This document shows positions 1 through 5,115 of a stretch of DNA of 5,115 nucleotides, one piece after another. The stretch lies in the NCBI GenBank assembly GCA_946540705.1, contig CAMNJD010000130.1, positions 1-5,115 on the forward strand, read 5' to 3'. How positions within the stretch are numbered: position 1 is the stretch's first letter; each line of letters starts with the position of its first letter. The translations under genes and the position numbers were made by a program. A model generated the notes under the pieces. The model worked only from the letters and a program-made list of their open reading frames with translations. It had not been told where the DNA came from and searched no databases. The DNA is from an uncultured Ruminococcus sp. Its GTDB lineage: Bacteria; Bacillota; Clostridia; Oscillospirales; Ruminococcaceae.

Positions 1-83
1 CCACTCGATCCCGTGGGGAGAAGCAAGAAAAATCTTTCTCAGAACGCATATTGGGTAACATCACGCTCACGCTACACGCTGGA

Positions 84-120
84 GCAATTTTTTCACATGC
101 ATGTTATGTGTGCATATTGC
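84..120. promoter_or_regulatory. Imperfect 37-bp dyad upstream of the promoter
   Basis: Outer arms GCAAT (84-88) and ATTGC (116-120) and inner arms CACAT (94-98) and ATGTG (106-110) are placed symmetrically around position 102, with five bases between the arms on each side. A separate 10-bp palindrome, ACATGCATGT, lies at 95-104. The dyad ends 10 bp before the -35 box, a position where an activator or repressor could bind. No regulator gene is in the window and I do not recognise the motif as a known operator. Short arms in AT-rich DNA can arise by chance, so this is a candidate only. The rest of 1-130 shows no gene I can support. Confidence 0.3.
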
Positions 121-130
121 TCAGTTATCA

Positions 131-159
131 TTGACATATGCAACAATGTATGATATAAT
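131..159 (+). promoter_or_regulatory. Consensus sigma-A/sigma-70 promoter with extended -10
   Basis: The -35 box TTGACA (131-136) and the -10 box TATAAT (154-159) both match the consensus exactly and are separated by the optimal 17 bp. The bases TG at 151-152 also make an extended -10 (TGaTATAAT). Transcription should start near A166, giving a leader of about 53 nt before the ATG at 219. No comparable promoter is visible before the second or third gene, so this one probably drives all three. Such a strong housekeeping promoter suggests substantial constitutive expression unless it is repressed, perhaps through the dyad just upstream. Confidence 0.85.
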
Positions 160-201
160 ATAACCACAACTTTCATCGTTTGCATTCCCTGTTTACTGAA
201 G

Positions 202-207
202 AAAGGA
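202..207 (+). promoter_or_regulatory. Ribosome binding site of the TIR gene
   Basis: AAAGGA lies 11 nt before the ATG at 219. The spacing is slightly long but workable. It supports this start, and the zinc-ribbon motif characteristic of the family begins only six residues into the protein, so a later start would cut into a domain. Confidence 0.6.
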
Positions 208-218
208 CGTAAATCATC

Positions 219-2819
219 ATGGCAGTTTTCAAATGTAAAATGTGCGGAGGCGCACTGGAAGTCTCCGAGGGAATGACCGTCTGCGAGTGCGAGTATTGCG
301 GCACACAGCAGACGCTCCCGAAAACAGACAATGAACAGAATCTCAATATGTTCAACCGCGCAAACCATTTCCGCCAGCAGTGCGAATTCGACAAAGCCGC
401 AGAAATCTATGAAAAAATGGCTGCGCGGTCTGAGGGCGATGCTGAACTGTACTGGTCAATCGTCCTGTGCCGCTACGGCATCGAATATGTTGACGATCCG
501 CTGACGAAAAAGAAAATCGCGACCTGCCACCGGACGCAGTTCAAGTCGATCCTGAATGATCCGGATTATCTGTCTGCGCTGGAACACGCCGACACAATGC
601 AGCGCAGTGTTTATGAGCGTGAGGCGGCCTATATTGACAAGGTTCAAAAAGGCATCCTCGAAATCTCCAACAAAGAGCAGCCGTTCGATGTGTTCATCTG
701 CTACAAGGAAACCGATGAAAACGGCCGCCGGACACCGGATTCTGTACTGGCACAGGAGCTGTACTACGGGCTGACGCAGGAAGGCTTCAAGGTATTCTTC
801 TCGCGCATCACGCTTGAATCAAAGCTCGGCACGGAATATGAGCCGTATATCTTCGCGGCACTCAACTCTGCAAAGGTCATGGTCGTTGTCGGCACGAAGC
901 CGGAATATTTCAATGCAGTATGGGTGCGCAATGAATGGTCGCGGTATCTGATGCTGATGCAGGAGGACAGGAGCCGGACGCTCATTCCCGCATACAAGGA
1001 CATGGATCCATATGATCTGCCGGATGCGCTCTCGATGTTTCAGGCGCAGGATATGTCAAAGCTCGGATTCATGCAGGATTTAATCCGCGGCATCAAGAAA
1101 ATCGTGCAGAAAGAGCCGGAGCAGCCGGTCGTAAAAACGGTCATTCAGCAGGCAGTCCCTGCGAATGCGAACATCACACCTCTGTTAAAACGTGCCGCGC
1201 TGTTTCTCGAAGACCGCGACTGGAATTCCGCGCAGGAATATTGCGAAAAGGTGCTCGATCAGGATCCGGAAAATGCGCAGGCGTACCTCTATAAGCTCAT
1301 GGCGGAATTGCAGGTCAGCAAGCAAGAGGATTTGCAAAACTGTCCGCAGCCGTTTGACGGATACGACAATTTCAGAAAGGCTGTGCGATTTGGTGACGAC
1401 GGGCTGAAAAGCACACTGAACGGCTATATTTCTCAGATCAATGCGCGAAATGAAGAAGCAAGGCTCAACGAACTGTACAATGCTGCTAAGCTGAAGATGG
1501 ACAGGGCAGTTTCACTGATTGATTACGCAAAAGCAGAGAGAGAGTTCCGCAATATCCAGAATTATCGGGATGCAGCGGTGCTTGCTGATGAATGCTTGAA
1601 AAAGGGCGAGGATGCAAGAAAAAATGCAATCTATCAGGATGCGAAGGCATTGCTTCAGGAAGATACTGTTGAATCAGTGCAGGCTGCGATTGCGAAGATG
1701 CGGGAAGTGCCGGAATGGCTGGATTCTGCGGCACTCATCTCCGACGCAGAAACGCACCTCGAAGAACTGAAGCAAGCAAGGGCGGCTGCGGAAGCGGAGG
1801 CTGAGAAAAAACGCATGGAAAAGGAAGCCGAACGCAAACGCAAGGCAGCAAAGATCAAACGAATTGCAGTCATATGCGGCAGCGCGGCCGTGCTGGCGAT
1901 TGCGGCAATCATCACCGTTCCGAAAATCATCAAATCCTCCAAGTATAACAAAGCGGTCGAAATGTTTGAAAACGGGCAGTATGAAGAGGCGAAAAACGCT
2001 TTCACTGAATTGGGTGAATACAAAGACGCAGCTGACAAAGCAAAAGCTGCTTATTCAGCTGAGATAAATGAACCTCTATATCAAGAGGGTATTGCTCTGA
2101 TGAACAGCGGAAAATATGAGGAAGCCAGAAGAAAGTTTGCAAATCTTGTTGATTATAAAGATTCGCGGGAATTGAAATTGGAATGCGATTATCAAATGGC
2201 ACTGGAATTAGAATCCGAAGGGCGAAATACAGAAGTACTTGAAATATATGAAGCGTTGGGCAATAAGGATTACAAAGACTCACAAGAACGATATGAGAAG
2301 GTTCTTGAATTGTGTTATCAAGAAGCGCTTGAATTATTTAACACAGACCAATATGAAAAAGCGAGCGAATTATTCGAGCAATTAGGAACATATCGGGGTT
2401 CGGAGTCACATTTAAAAATATGCTTAAAAAACATCGAAATAGAAGACATAATTGAAACAACATTTTCTGCTGAAGTCATCTTTAATACAAGTATGACTGA
2501 TACCAATAATCCGATTACGTCGATTTCAATAAATGAAATCAGGGATGCGGTTGTTCATTTTATAATTCATGCGGACAATTCGGATGTTGGATCTCAACTG
2601 CATTATAGTCTCCAATTTGAAAATAATACCGATCTGAATAGGGAACATAAGATGTCCGGAACGTGGCAAAATGAAGATCAAACGAGAAAAAGCATCTGTC
2701 CTGATATTATTCGTATTTATGAATTAAAGGAATTACATGTACCGGACACTTTATTAATTCGGCTTTTTGATGAGTATGACCGCTTAATTGGTGAAGGAAC
2801 ACTTCAAATCACAAACTAA
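219..2819 (+). CDS. Zinc-ribbon, TIR and TPR-repeat transmembrane protein
   Basis: This 866-residue protein is a probable membrane-bound TIR effector or receptor. Residues 6-27 form a zinc ribbon (C6-x2-C9 and C24-x2-C27, with an extra C22). Residues 41-150 are helical and begin with a TPR-like unit. The TIR domain spans about 155-290: first strand F156-D-V-F-I-C-Y, candidate catalytic glutamate E208 in YEPYI (matching the FEDKL glutamate of SARM1), and W235/W240 in the WVRNEW motif. A TPR unit follows at 321-362, then a charged helix (511-548), one transmembrane helix (about 549-567) and four TPR-like repeats (576-735). The last 130 residues are not recognised. Lysine and arginine are concentrated before the membrane helix, which predicts the TIR side in the cytoplasm and the C-terminus outside. 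Bacterial TIR domains are often NADases in anti-phage systems; activity here is inferred. The N-terminal 300 residues match a family common in gut Firmicutes. GC content drops sharply in the 3' third. Confidence 0.9.
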   Translation: MAVFKCKMCGGALEVSEGMTVCECEYCGTQQTLPKTDNEQNLNMFNRANHFRQQCEFDKAAEIYEKMAARSEGDAELYWSIVLCRYGIEYVDDPLTKKKIATCHRTQFKSILNDPDYLSALEHADTMQRSVYEREAAYIDKVQKGILEISNKEQPFDVFICYKETDENGRRTPDSVLAQELYYGLTQEGFKVFFSRITLESKLGTEYEPYIFAALNSAKVMVVVGTKPEYFNAVWVRNEWSRYLMLMQEDRSRTLIPAYKDMDPYDLPDALSMFQAQDMSKLGFMQDLIRGIKKIVQKEPEQPVVKTVIQQAVPANANITPLLKRAALFLEDRDWNSAQEYCEKVLDQDPENAQAYLYKLMAELQVSKQEDLQNCPQPFDGYDNFRKAVRFGDDGLKSTLNGYISQINARNEEARLNELYNAAKLKMDRAVSLIDYAKAEREFRNIQNYRDAAVLADECLKKGEDARKNAIYQDAKALLQEDTVESVQAAIAKMREVPEWLDSAALISDAETHLEELKQARAAAEAEAEKKRMEKEAERKRKAAKIKRIAVICGSAAVLAIAAIITVPKIIKSSKYNKAVEMFENGQYEEAKNAFTELGEYKDAADKAKAAYSAEINEPLYQEGIALMNSGKYEEARRKFANLVDYKDSRELKLECDYQMALELESEGRNTEVLEIYEALGNKDYKDSQERYEKVLELCYQEALELFNTDQYEKASELFEQLGTYRGSESHLKICLKNIEIEDIIETTFSAEVIFNTSMTDTNNPITSISINEIRDAVVHFIIHADNSDVGSQLHYSLQFENNTDLNREHKMSGTWQNEDQTRKSICPDIIRIYELKELHVPDTLLIRLFDEYDRLIGEGTLQITN
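1944..2423 (+). repeat. Four tandem TPR-like protein repeats (TIR protein, residues 576-735)
   Basis: Four units of about 38-41 residues follow the membrane helix. They start near Y576, L620, Y658 and Y700 and share the pattern Y-x2-A-x-x-L/F-x3-G/D-x-Y-x2-A-x3-F/Y-x2-L, followed by a YKD(A/S) turn (Y601-KDA, Y646-KDS, Y685-KDS). The fourth unit has YRGS (725-728) at that position. A related FRNIQNYRDA unit occurs before the membrane helix, near 443. Repeats of this kind usually form helical superhelices that bind proteins or peptides. On the predicted topology these four would lie outside the cell, so a ligand-sensing or surface-contact role is possible but unproven. The unit-to-unit DNA similarity is low, so they are not recent duplications. 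Confidence 0.7.
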
Positions 2820-2827
2820 TAACATGA

Positions 2828-2941
2828 GGAGTACAATTCGCTAAAACACGGTTCGTGAGAACATCTGGCGCAATGGGCGGCGTACCTAGAGTGACATTGG
2901 AAAAAGGTGTTCGCCCTGTTATCACAATTCAAGTTGATTAA
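2828..2941 (+). pseudogene. Possible 3' remnant of a broken gene
   Basis: A 37-codon open stretch runs from just after a TGA (2825-2827) to a TAA (2939-2941), in a different frame from the TIR gene. The predicted peptide ends with a strand-like tail, VTLEKGVRPVITIQVD. It has no convincing start: an AGGAG at 2827-2831 is not followed by a suitable start codon, and the first candidates are GTG at 2855 and ATG at 2873. Its GC is about 51%, against 27-33% in the TIR 3' end just before it. Its stop fuses directly to the ribosome site of the next gene (TAAAGGAG), the usual arrangement for a real upstream operon gene. It may be the old 3' end of the TIR gene or of a lost gene. I do not recognise the family, and chance remains possible. 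Confidence 0.3.
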
Positions 2942-2946
2942 AGGAG
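2941..2946 (+). promoter_or_regulatory. Ribosome binding site that fixes the start of the HEPN gene
   Basis: AAGGAG at 2941-2946 lies only 1 nt before the first in-frame ATG (2948) but 7 nt before the second ATG (2954). Only the second has workable spacing, so the protein should begin MSINEN rather than MKMSIN. Confidence 0.8.
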
Positions 2947-2953
2947 AATGAAA

Positions 2954-3412
2954 ATGAGCATAAATGAAAATCTTCCGGAAAATATGCTGAAATATCAAAA
3001 TTACAAAGAGCAGATGGGACGGCTGACCAAGGCGATGCATGCGAAGTTTTATCTGGAAGCCGTGTTTATTGAATATGCCATTATGGAGGACCGTCTGCAA
3101 TCATTCCTCGTGACGGCCGGCGTTTTCAATCTGGAAAGACACCAGAATATCGGAAAAAAGATCAGCAAAATCCGTGATGTGATTCGTGAAAAAAAGCATC
3201 CGCTGAATCGGTATATCACAGCAGAACAGCTCGATCAGATTACTGCATGGAAAGACCGGCGGAATCCTCTGATTCATGCGCTGATGAAGCAGTCCATGAC
3301 AACGGAATCCCTCGCTGCGCTTGCAGAGGAGGGGCGTGAGATCATCAAAACGCTGAATTCTAAATCCTCATCCTACCGGAGATATACAGAAAGGCAGGCG
3401 AGCAAAACATGA
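2954..3412 (+). CDS. Small HEPN-like protein with R-N-x3-H motif
   Basis: This 152-residue protein is predicted to be soluble and mostly helical, with no signal peptide or membrane segment. An amphipathic helix at about 31-52 carries acidic residues E35, E40 and E45 (YLEAVFIEYAIMEDRL), and a later helix carries W99 and the motif R103-N104-P-L-I-H108. R followed by a polar residue, three residues and then H is the hallmark RX4-6H motif of HEPN proteins, many of which are RNases in toxin-antitoxin, CRISPR and abortive-infection systems. Single-domain HEPN proteins normally dimerise so that two such motifs form the active site. The assignment rests on this motif and the helical pattern only; a non-catalytic HEPN fold is possible. 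The start is set by ribosome-site spacing (an alternative ATG lies 6 nt upstream). The stop overlaps the next start by ATGA, implying coupled translation with the SPFH gene. Confidence 0.75.
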   Translation: MSINENLPENMLKYQNYKEQMGRLTKAMHAKFYLEAVFIEYAIMEDRLQSFLVTAGVFNLERHQNIGKKISKIRDVIREKKHPLNRYITAEQLDQITAWKDRRNPLIHALMKQSMTTESLAALAEEGREIIKTLNSKSSSYRRYTERQASKT

Positions 3413-5001
3413 GCAAATCAAAATTCACCTGCCCGACCTGCGGCAGAACGACAGAGCTCGGCGGACTGTTCAGCTCTGCGCCGGAGCAGTTTGTCTGCCC
3501 GATCTGCAAAACTGTCGTTGATGTTGCAAAGGAGACAGCCAAGCGCGAGGTCAGCAAGAGCGGCATTGTTTCCATCATCAAATACGAGGGCGACAACAAT
3601 ACATTCATCTGGAAGCATCCGATCGAGGATTTCAACTGGGGCTCGCAGCTCATTGTGCATGAGACACAGGAGGCGTATTTCATCTGCGACGGCCGGATTG
3701 CCGATACATTCAGTGCCGGCCGCTATACGCTTGAAACAAAGAATCTGCCGCTGCTGCGCGGGCTTATGGCATTGCCGACCAATGCCGACGCGCTCTTTCA
3801 CGCGGAGATCTATTTCATCAACAAAACCGTGCAGATGGCGGTCAAATGGGGCACGCCGGACAAGGTGCGGTTCATTGACCCGCTGACCGGCACACCGCTT
3901 GCGATCGGCGCTTCCGGCGAGATGAACCTCGCAGTGCTGGATTCACAGACGCTTCTCATGAAGCTCGTCGGTACAATGAGCGGGATCTCGTGGAGTGAGG
4001 ACGGCGACGGCTTCACCAAGTCGCTGCAAAAAGCTTTCCGCCCGATGATTGCTAATGCAGTCAAGACCAATCTTCCGGCAGTCATCAAACAGAATGACAT
4101 TGATCTGCTGGAAATCGACGAAAAGCTCGACCTGATCTCTGAGAATCTGAAACAGAAAATCCTGCCCGGATTTGAGGAATACGGTCTGACGATCCCGCAG
4201 CTTTATGTCACGAGCATTGCACTGCCGGAGGACGATCCGAACTTCCGCCGCATCCGCGAGCTGCATACTGTGACATTGCAGCAGCGTATGCTGCAGGCTC
4301 AGGCTAATGTGAAGATCGCAGAAGCACAGAATGAAACGCTCTACCGCACTGAACAGGAGCGCAGCAAGGCAGCGATCGAGGCTGCACACCGCGATGCGGA
4401 ATTGCAGCGTCAGCTCACGGAAACGGAAATCGCCAAGCGTGAAGCCGAAAGAAAGATCATCGAAGCACAGGCGGAGGCGCAGGCACAGCGTTTGCAGGGA
4501 CTGACGGAAGCGGAGATCATGCAGGCGAAGGGCTATAATCAGAAGGATGTCCTGCAAGCCGAAGTACAGAAGGCATATGCAGAAGGCATCGGCAATATGA
4601 CGGTCAACGGCTCCGGCGGCAGCGTTGCGGGCGATATGCTCGGCATGGGCATCGGACTTGCCGCTGCGAATCAAATCGCGCCGCAGCTCGGAAATATGTT
4701 CGGCGGGATGCAGCCGAACGCACCCGCAGCATCTTCACAGCCTGCTCCTAATACATGGAAATGCAGCTGCGGTAATACAGCGACCGGATTATTCTGCAAC
4801 AACTGCGGAAGCAAGAAACCCGCGCCTGCCGAAACATGGGACTGCGCTTGTGGAAACAAAGGCGTGGTTGGTAATTTCTGCAACCTCTGCGGAGCCAAGA
4901 AACCCGAAACGCCGACAACATGGAACTGCACCTGCGGAAACAAGGGTATCGTCGGAAACTTTTGCAATAACTGCGGAAAAAGAAAAGAGGAATCGTTATG
5001 A
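3409..5001 (+). CDS. SPFH-domain protein with N- and C-terminal zinc ribbons (YdjI-like)
   Basis: This 530-residue protein belongs to the stomatin/prohibitin-like family of B. subtilis YdjI (COG4260, also labelled virion core protein). Residues 8-33 form a zinc ribbon (C8-x2-C11, C30-x2-C33). The SPFH domain spans about 50-275, with family motifs such as SQLIVHETQEAYF (79-91), SAGRYTLETKNLPLL (102-116) and KWGTP (146-150). A long charged coiled coil follows (about 284-392), then a Gly/Met/Ala-rich segment (402-435) that is hydrophobic enough to touch a membrane. Three zinc-ribbon modules end the protein. SPFH proteins oligomerise on membranes and recruit partners; YdjI works with PspA and YdjG/YdjH in envelope stress in Bacillus. 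There is no classic N-terminal membrane anchor. The start overlaps the HEPN stop by 4 bp, with a weak AGG (3396-3398) about 10 nt upstream, so translation is probably coupled. The role with its TIR and HEPN neighbours is inferred. Confidence 0.9.
   Translation: MSKSKFTCPTCGRTTELGGLFSSAPEQFVCPICKTVVDVAKETAKREVSKSGIVSIIKYEGDNNTFIWKHPIEDFNWGSQLIVHETQEAYFICDGRIADTFSAGRYTLETKNLPLLRGLMALPTNADALFHAEIYFINKTVQMAVKWGTPDKVRFIDPLTGTPLAIGASGEMNLAVLDSQTLLMKLVGTMSGISWSEDGDGFTKSLQKAFRPMIANAVKTNLPAVIKQNDIDLLEIDEKLDLISENLKQKILPGFEEYGLTIPQLYVTSIALPEDDPNFRRIRELHTVTLQQRMLQAQANVKIAEAQNETLYRTEQERSKAAIEAAHRDAELQRQLTETEIAKREAERKIIEAQAEAQAQRLQGLTEAEIMQAKGYNQKDVLQAEVQKAYAEGIGNMTVNGSGGSVAGDMLGMGIGLAAANQIAPQLGNMFGGMQPNAPAASSQPAPNTWKCSCGNTATGLFCNNCGSKKPAPAETWDCACGNKGVVGNFCNLCGAKKPETPTTWNCTCGNKGIVGNFCNNCGKRKEESL
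4753..4977 (+). repeat. Three tandem zinc-ribbon modules in the SPFH protein
   Basis: Modules begin at T449, T476 and T504 and share T-W-x-C-x-C-G-N, a short loop, then F-C-N-x-C-G. Zinc-binding cysteines are C452/454/463/466, C479/481/491/494 and C507/509/519/522. The spacing is 27 then 28 residues. Modules 2 and 3 also share the loop NKG-(V/I)-VGNF and look like the more recent duplication; module 1 has a loop one residue shorter (NTATGLF). One C-terminal zinc ribbon is part of the COG4260 family description, and the copy number here is raised. Such ribbons probably mediate protein contacts. Confidence 0.85.
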
Positions 5002-5004
5002 AGA

Positions 5005-5026
5005 ATGCCCGGCGTTTGCCGGGCAT
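5005..5026 (+). terminator. Hairpin directly after the operon, probable terminator
   Basis: ATGCCCGGC (5005-5013) pairs perfectly with GCCGGGCAT (5018-5026) around a 4-nt GTTT loop, giving a very stable 9-bp stem that starts 3 nt after the stop codon. The position and stability fit an intrinsic terminator or an mRNA 3'-end stabiliser. The weakness is that only CCAGTTTG follows instead of a run of T, so termination may be partial or depend on other factors. Confidence 0.55.
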
Positions 5027-5065
5027 CCAGTTTGTCGAGAAAGTGTCTCCGACGGATTCAAAATG

Positions 5066-5112
5066 GGGGCGCCCCTCGCTTCGCTGTGTCGAGTTTGCTG
5101 CGCAAACATCGA
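5066..5112. repeat. Palindrome-rich intergenic tail
   Basis: GGGGCGCCCC (5066-5075) is a perfect 10-bp palindrome. Further on, TCGA-GTTTGC (5089-5098) pairs with GCAAAC-a-TCGA (5102-5112) around a TGC loop, with one bulged A. The 7-mer TGTCGAG occurs at 5033-5039 and again at 5087-5093. The stretch is GC-rich and continues off the window edge. It looks like a dispersed intergenic palindromic element rather than a gene, but only a genome-wide search could show whether it is repeated. Confidence 0.45.
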
Positions 5113-5115
5113 GCC

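Noticed and set aside
1..61. A minus-strand frame beginning at ATG 61-59 and running off the left edge, as the start of a divergent gene.
   Set aside because: Only about 20 codons are visible, there is no ribosome site upstream of the ATG and the peptide is not recognisable. It cannot be supported from this window.
1..153. Plus-strand frames 1 and 3 open from the left edge to stops near 151 and 132, as the 3' end of an upstream gene.
   Set aside because: Two competing frames are open at once, neither gives a recognisable peptide, and both would run into the strong promoter. Chance openness is more likely.
2875..2916. GGGCG...CGCCC inverted repeat in the gap as a terminator or attenuator after the TIR gene.
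   Set aside because: The arms are 5 bp with a loop of over 30 nt and no T run follows; it is too weak to call.
2897..2925. TTGGAA-17-TATCAC as an internal promoter for the HEPN and SPFH genes.
   Set aside because: Only 4 of 6 bases match in each box and there is no extended -10. Such matches are expected by chance and the upstream promoter is far better.
3943..4674. A 243-codon minus-strand frame opposite the SPFH gene.
   Set aside because: It is antisense to a well-supported coding region, its Leu/Arg/Phe-rich composition is what reverse reading of coiled-coil codons produces, and no family is recognisable.
4753..4977. The regular 81-84 bp periodicity as a CRISPR or DNA-level tandem array.
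   Set aside because: The periodicity is explained by repeated zinc-ribbon modules in a coding frame; the DNA units are diverged and there are no uniform repeats with unique spacers.

Overview
The window looks like chromosomal DNA of an anaerobic gut-type Firmicute (class Clostridia), most likely Ruminococcus or a relative in the Oscillospiraceae. The basis is family recognition: the zinc-ribbon/TIR protein and the zinc-ribbon SPFH protein (YdjI type, COG4260) are both common in that group. The genes also have AGGA/GGAG ribosome sites and about 50-60% GC in their conserved parts. The taxonomic call is inference; no rRNA or other marker gene is present.

Layout. Positions 1-218 are non-coding as far as I can tell. 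They hold an imperfect dyad (84-120) and a perfect-consensus promoter (TTGACA, 17 bp, extended TGaTATAAT; 131-159), followed by a ribosome site for the first gene. Positions 219-2819 encode an 866-residue protein with a zinc ribbon, a TIR domain, TPR-like helices, one transmembrane helix, four further TPR-like repeats and an unrecognised C-terminal domain. Positions 2820-2953 are a gap that probably contains the tail of a broken gene (2828-2941). Positions 2954-3412 encode a 152-residue helical protein with a HEPN-type R-N-x3-H motif. Positions 3409-5001, overlapping it by ATGA, encode a 530-residue SPFH (stomatin/prohibitin-like) protein with zinc ribbons at both ends, including three tandem C-terminal copies. 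A perfect 9-bp hairpin follows the last stop, and the last 90 bases are rich in palindromes.

How the genes may work together. All three lie on the + strand, and the only good promoter seen is upstream of the first, so they probably form one operon. The set combines a membrane-anchored TIR protein (many bacterial TIR domains degrade NAD+ or make signalling nucleotides from it), a small HEPN candidate (many HEPN proteins are RNases) and a membrane-organising SPFH scaffold. That resembles a membrane-linked conflict or stress-response module. The function is inference; the domain calls rest on visible motifs.

The most unusual local signal is a composition break. The TIR gene is about 50-63% GC through its cytoplasmic part, falls to about 40% at the transmembrane helix and to 27-33% in the C-terminal third, then returns to about 51% immediately after its stop codon. 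This suggests that the outer, presumably sensing, part of the protein was replaced by recombination, leaving a remnant of an older 3' end before the HEPN gene.
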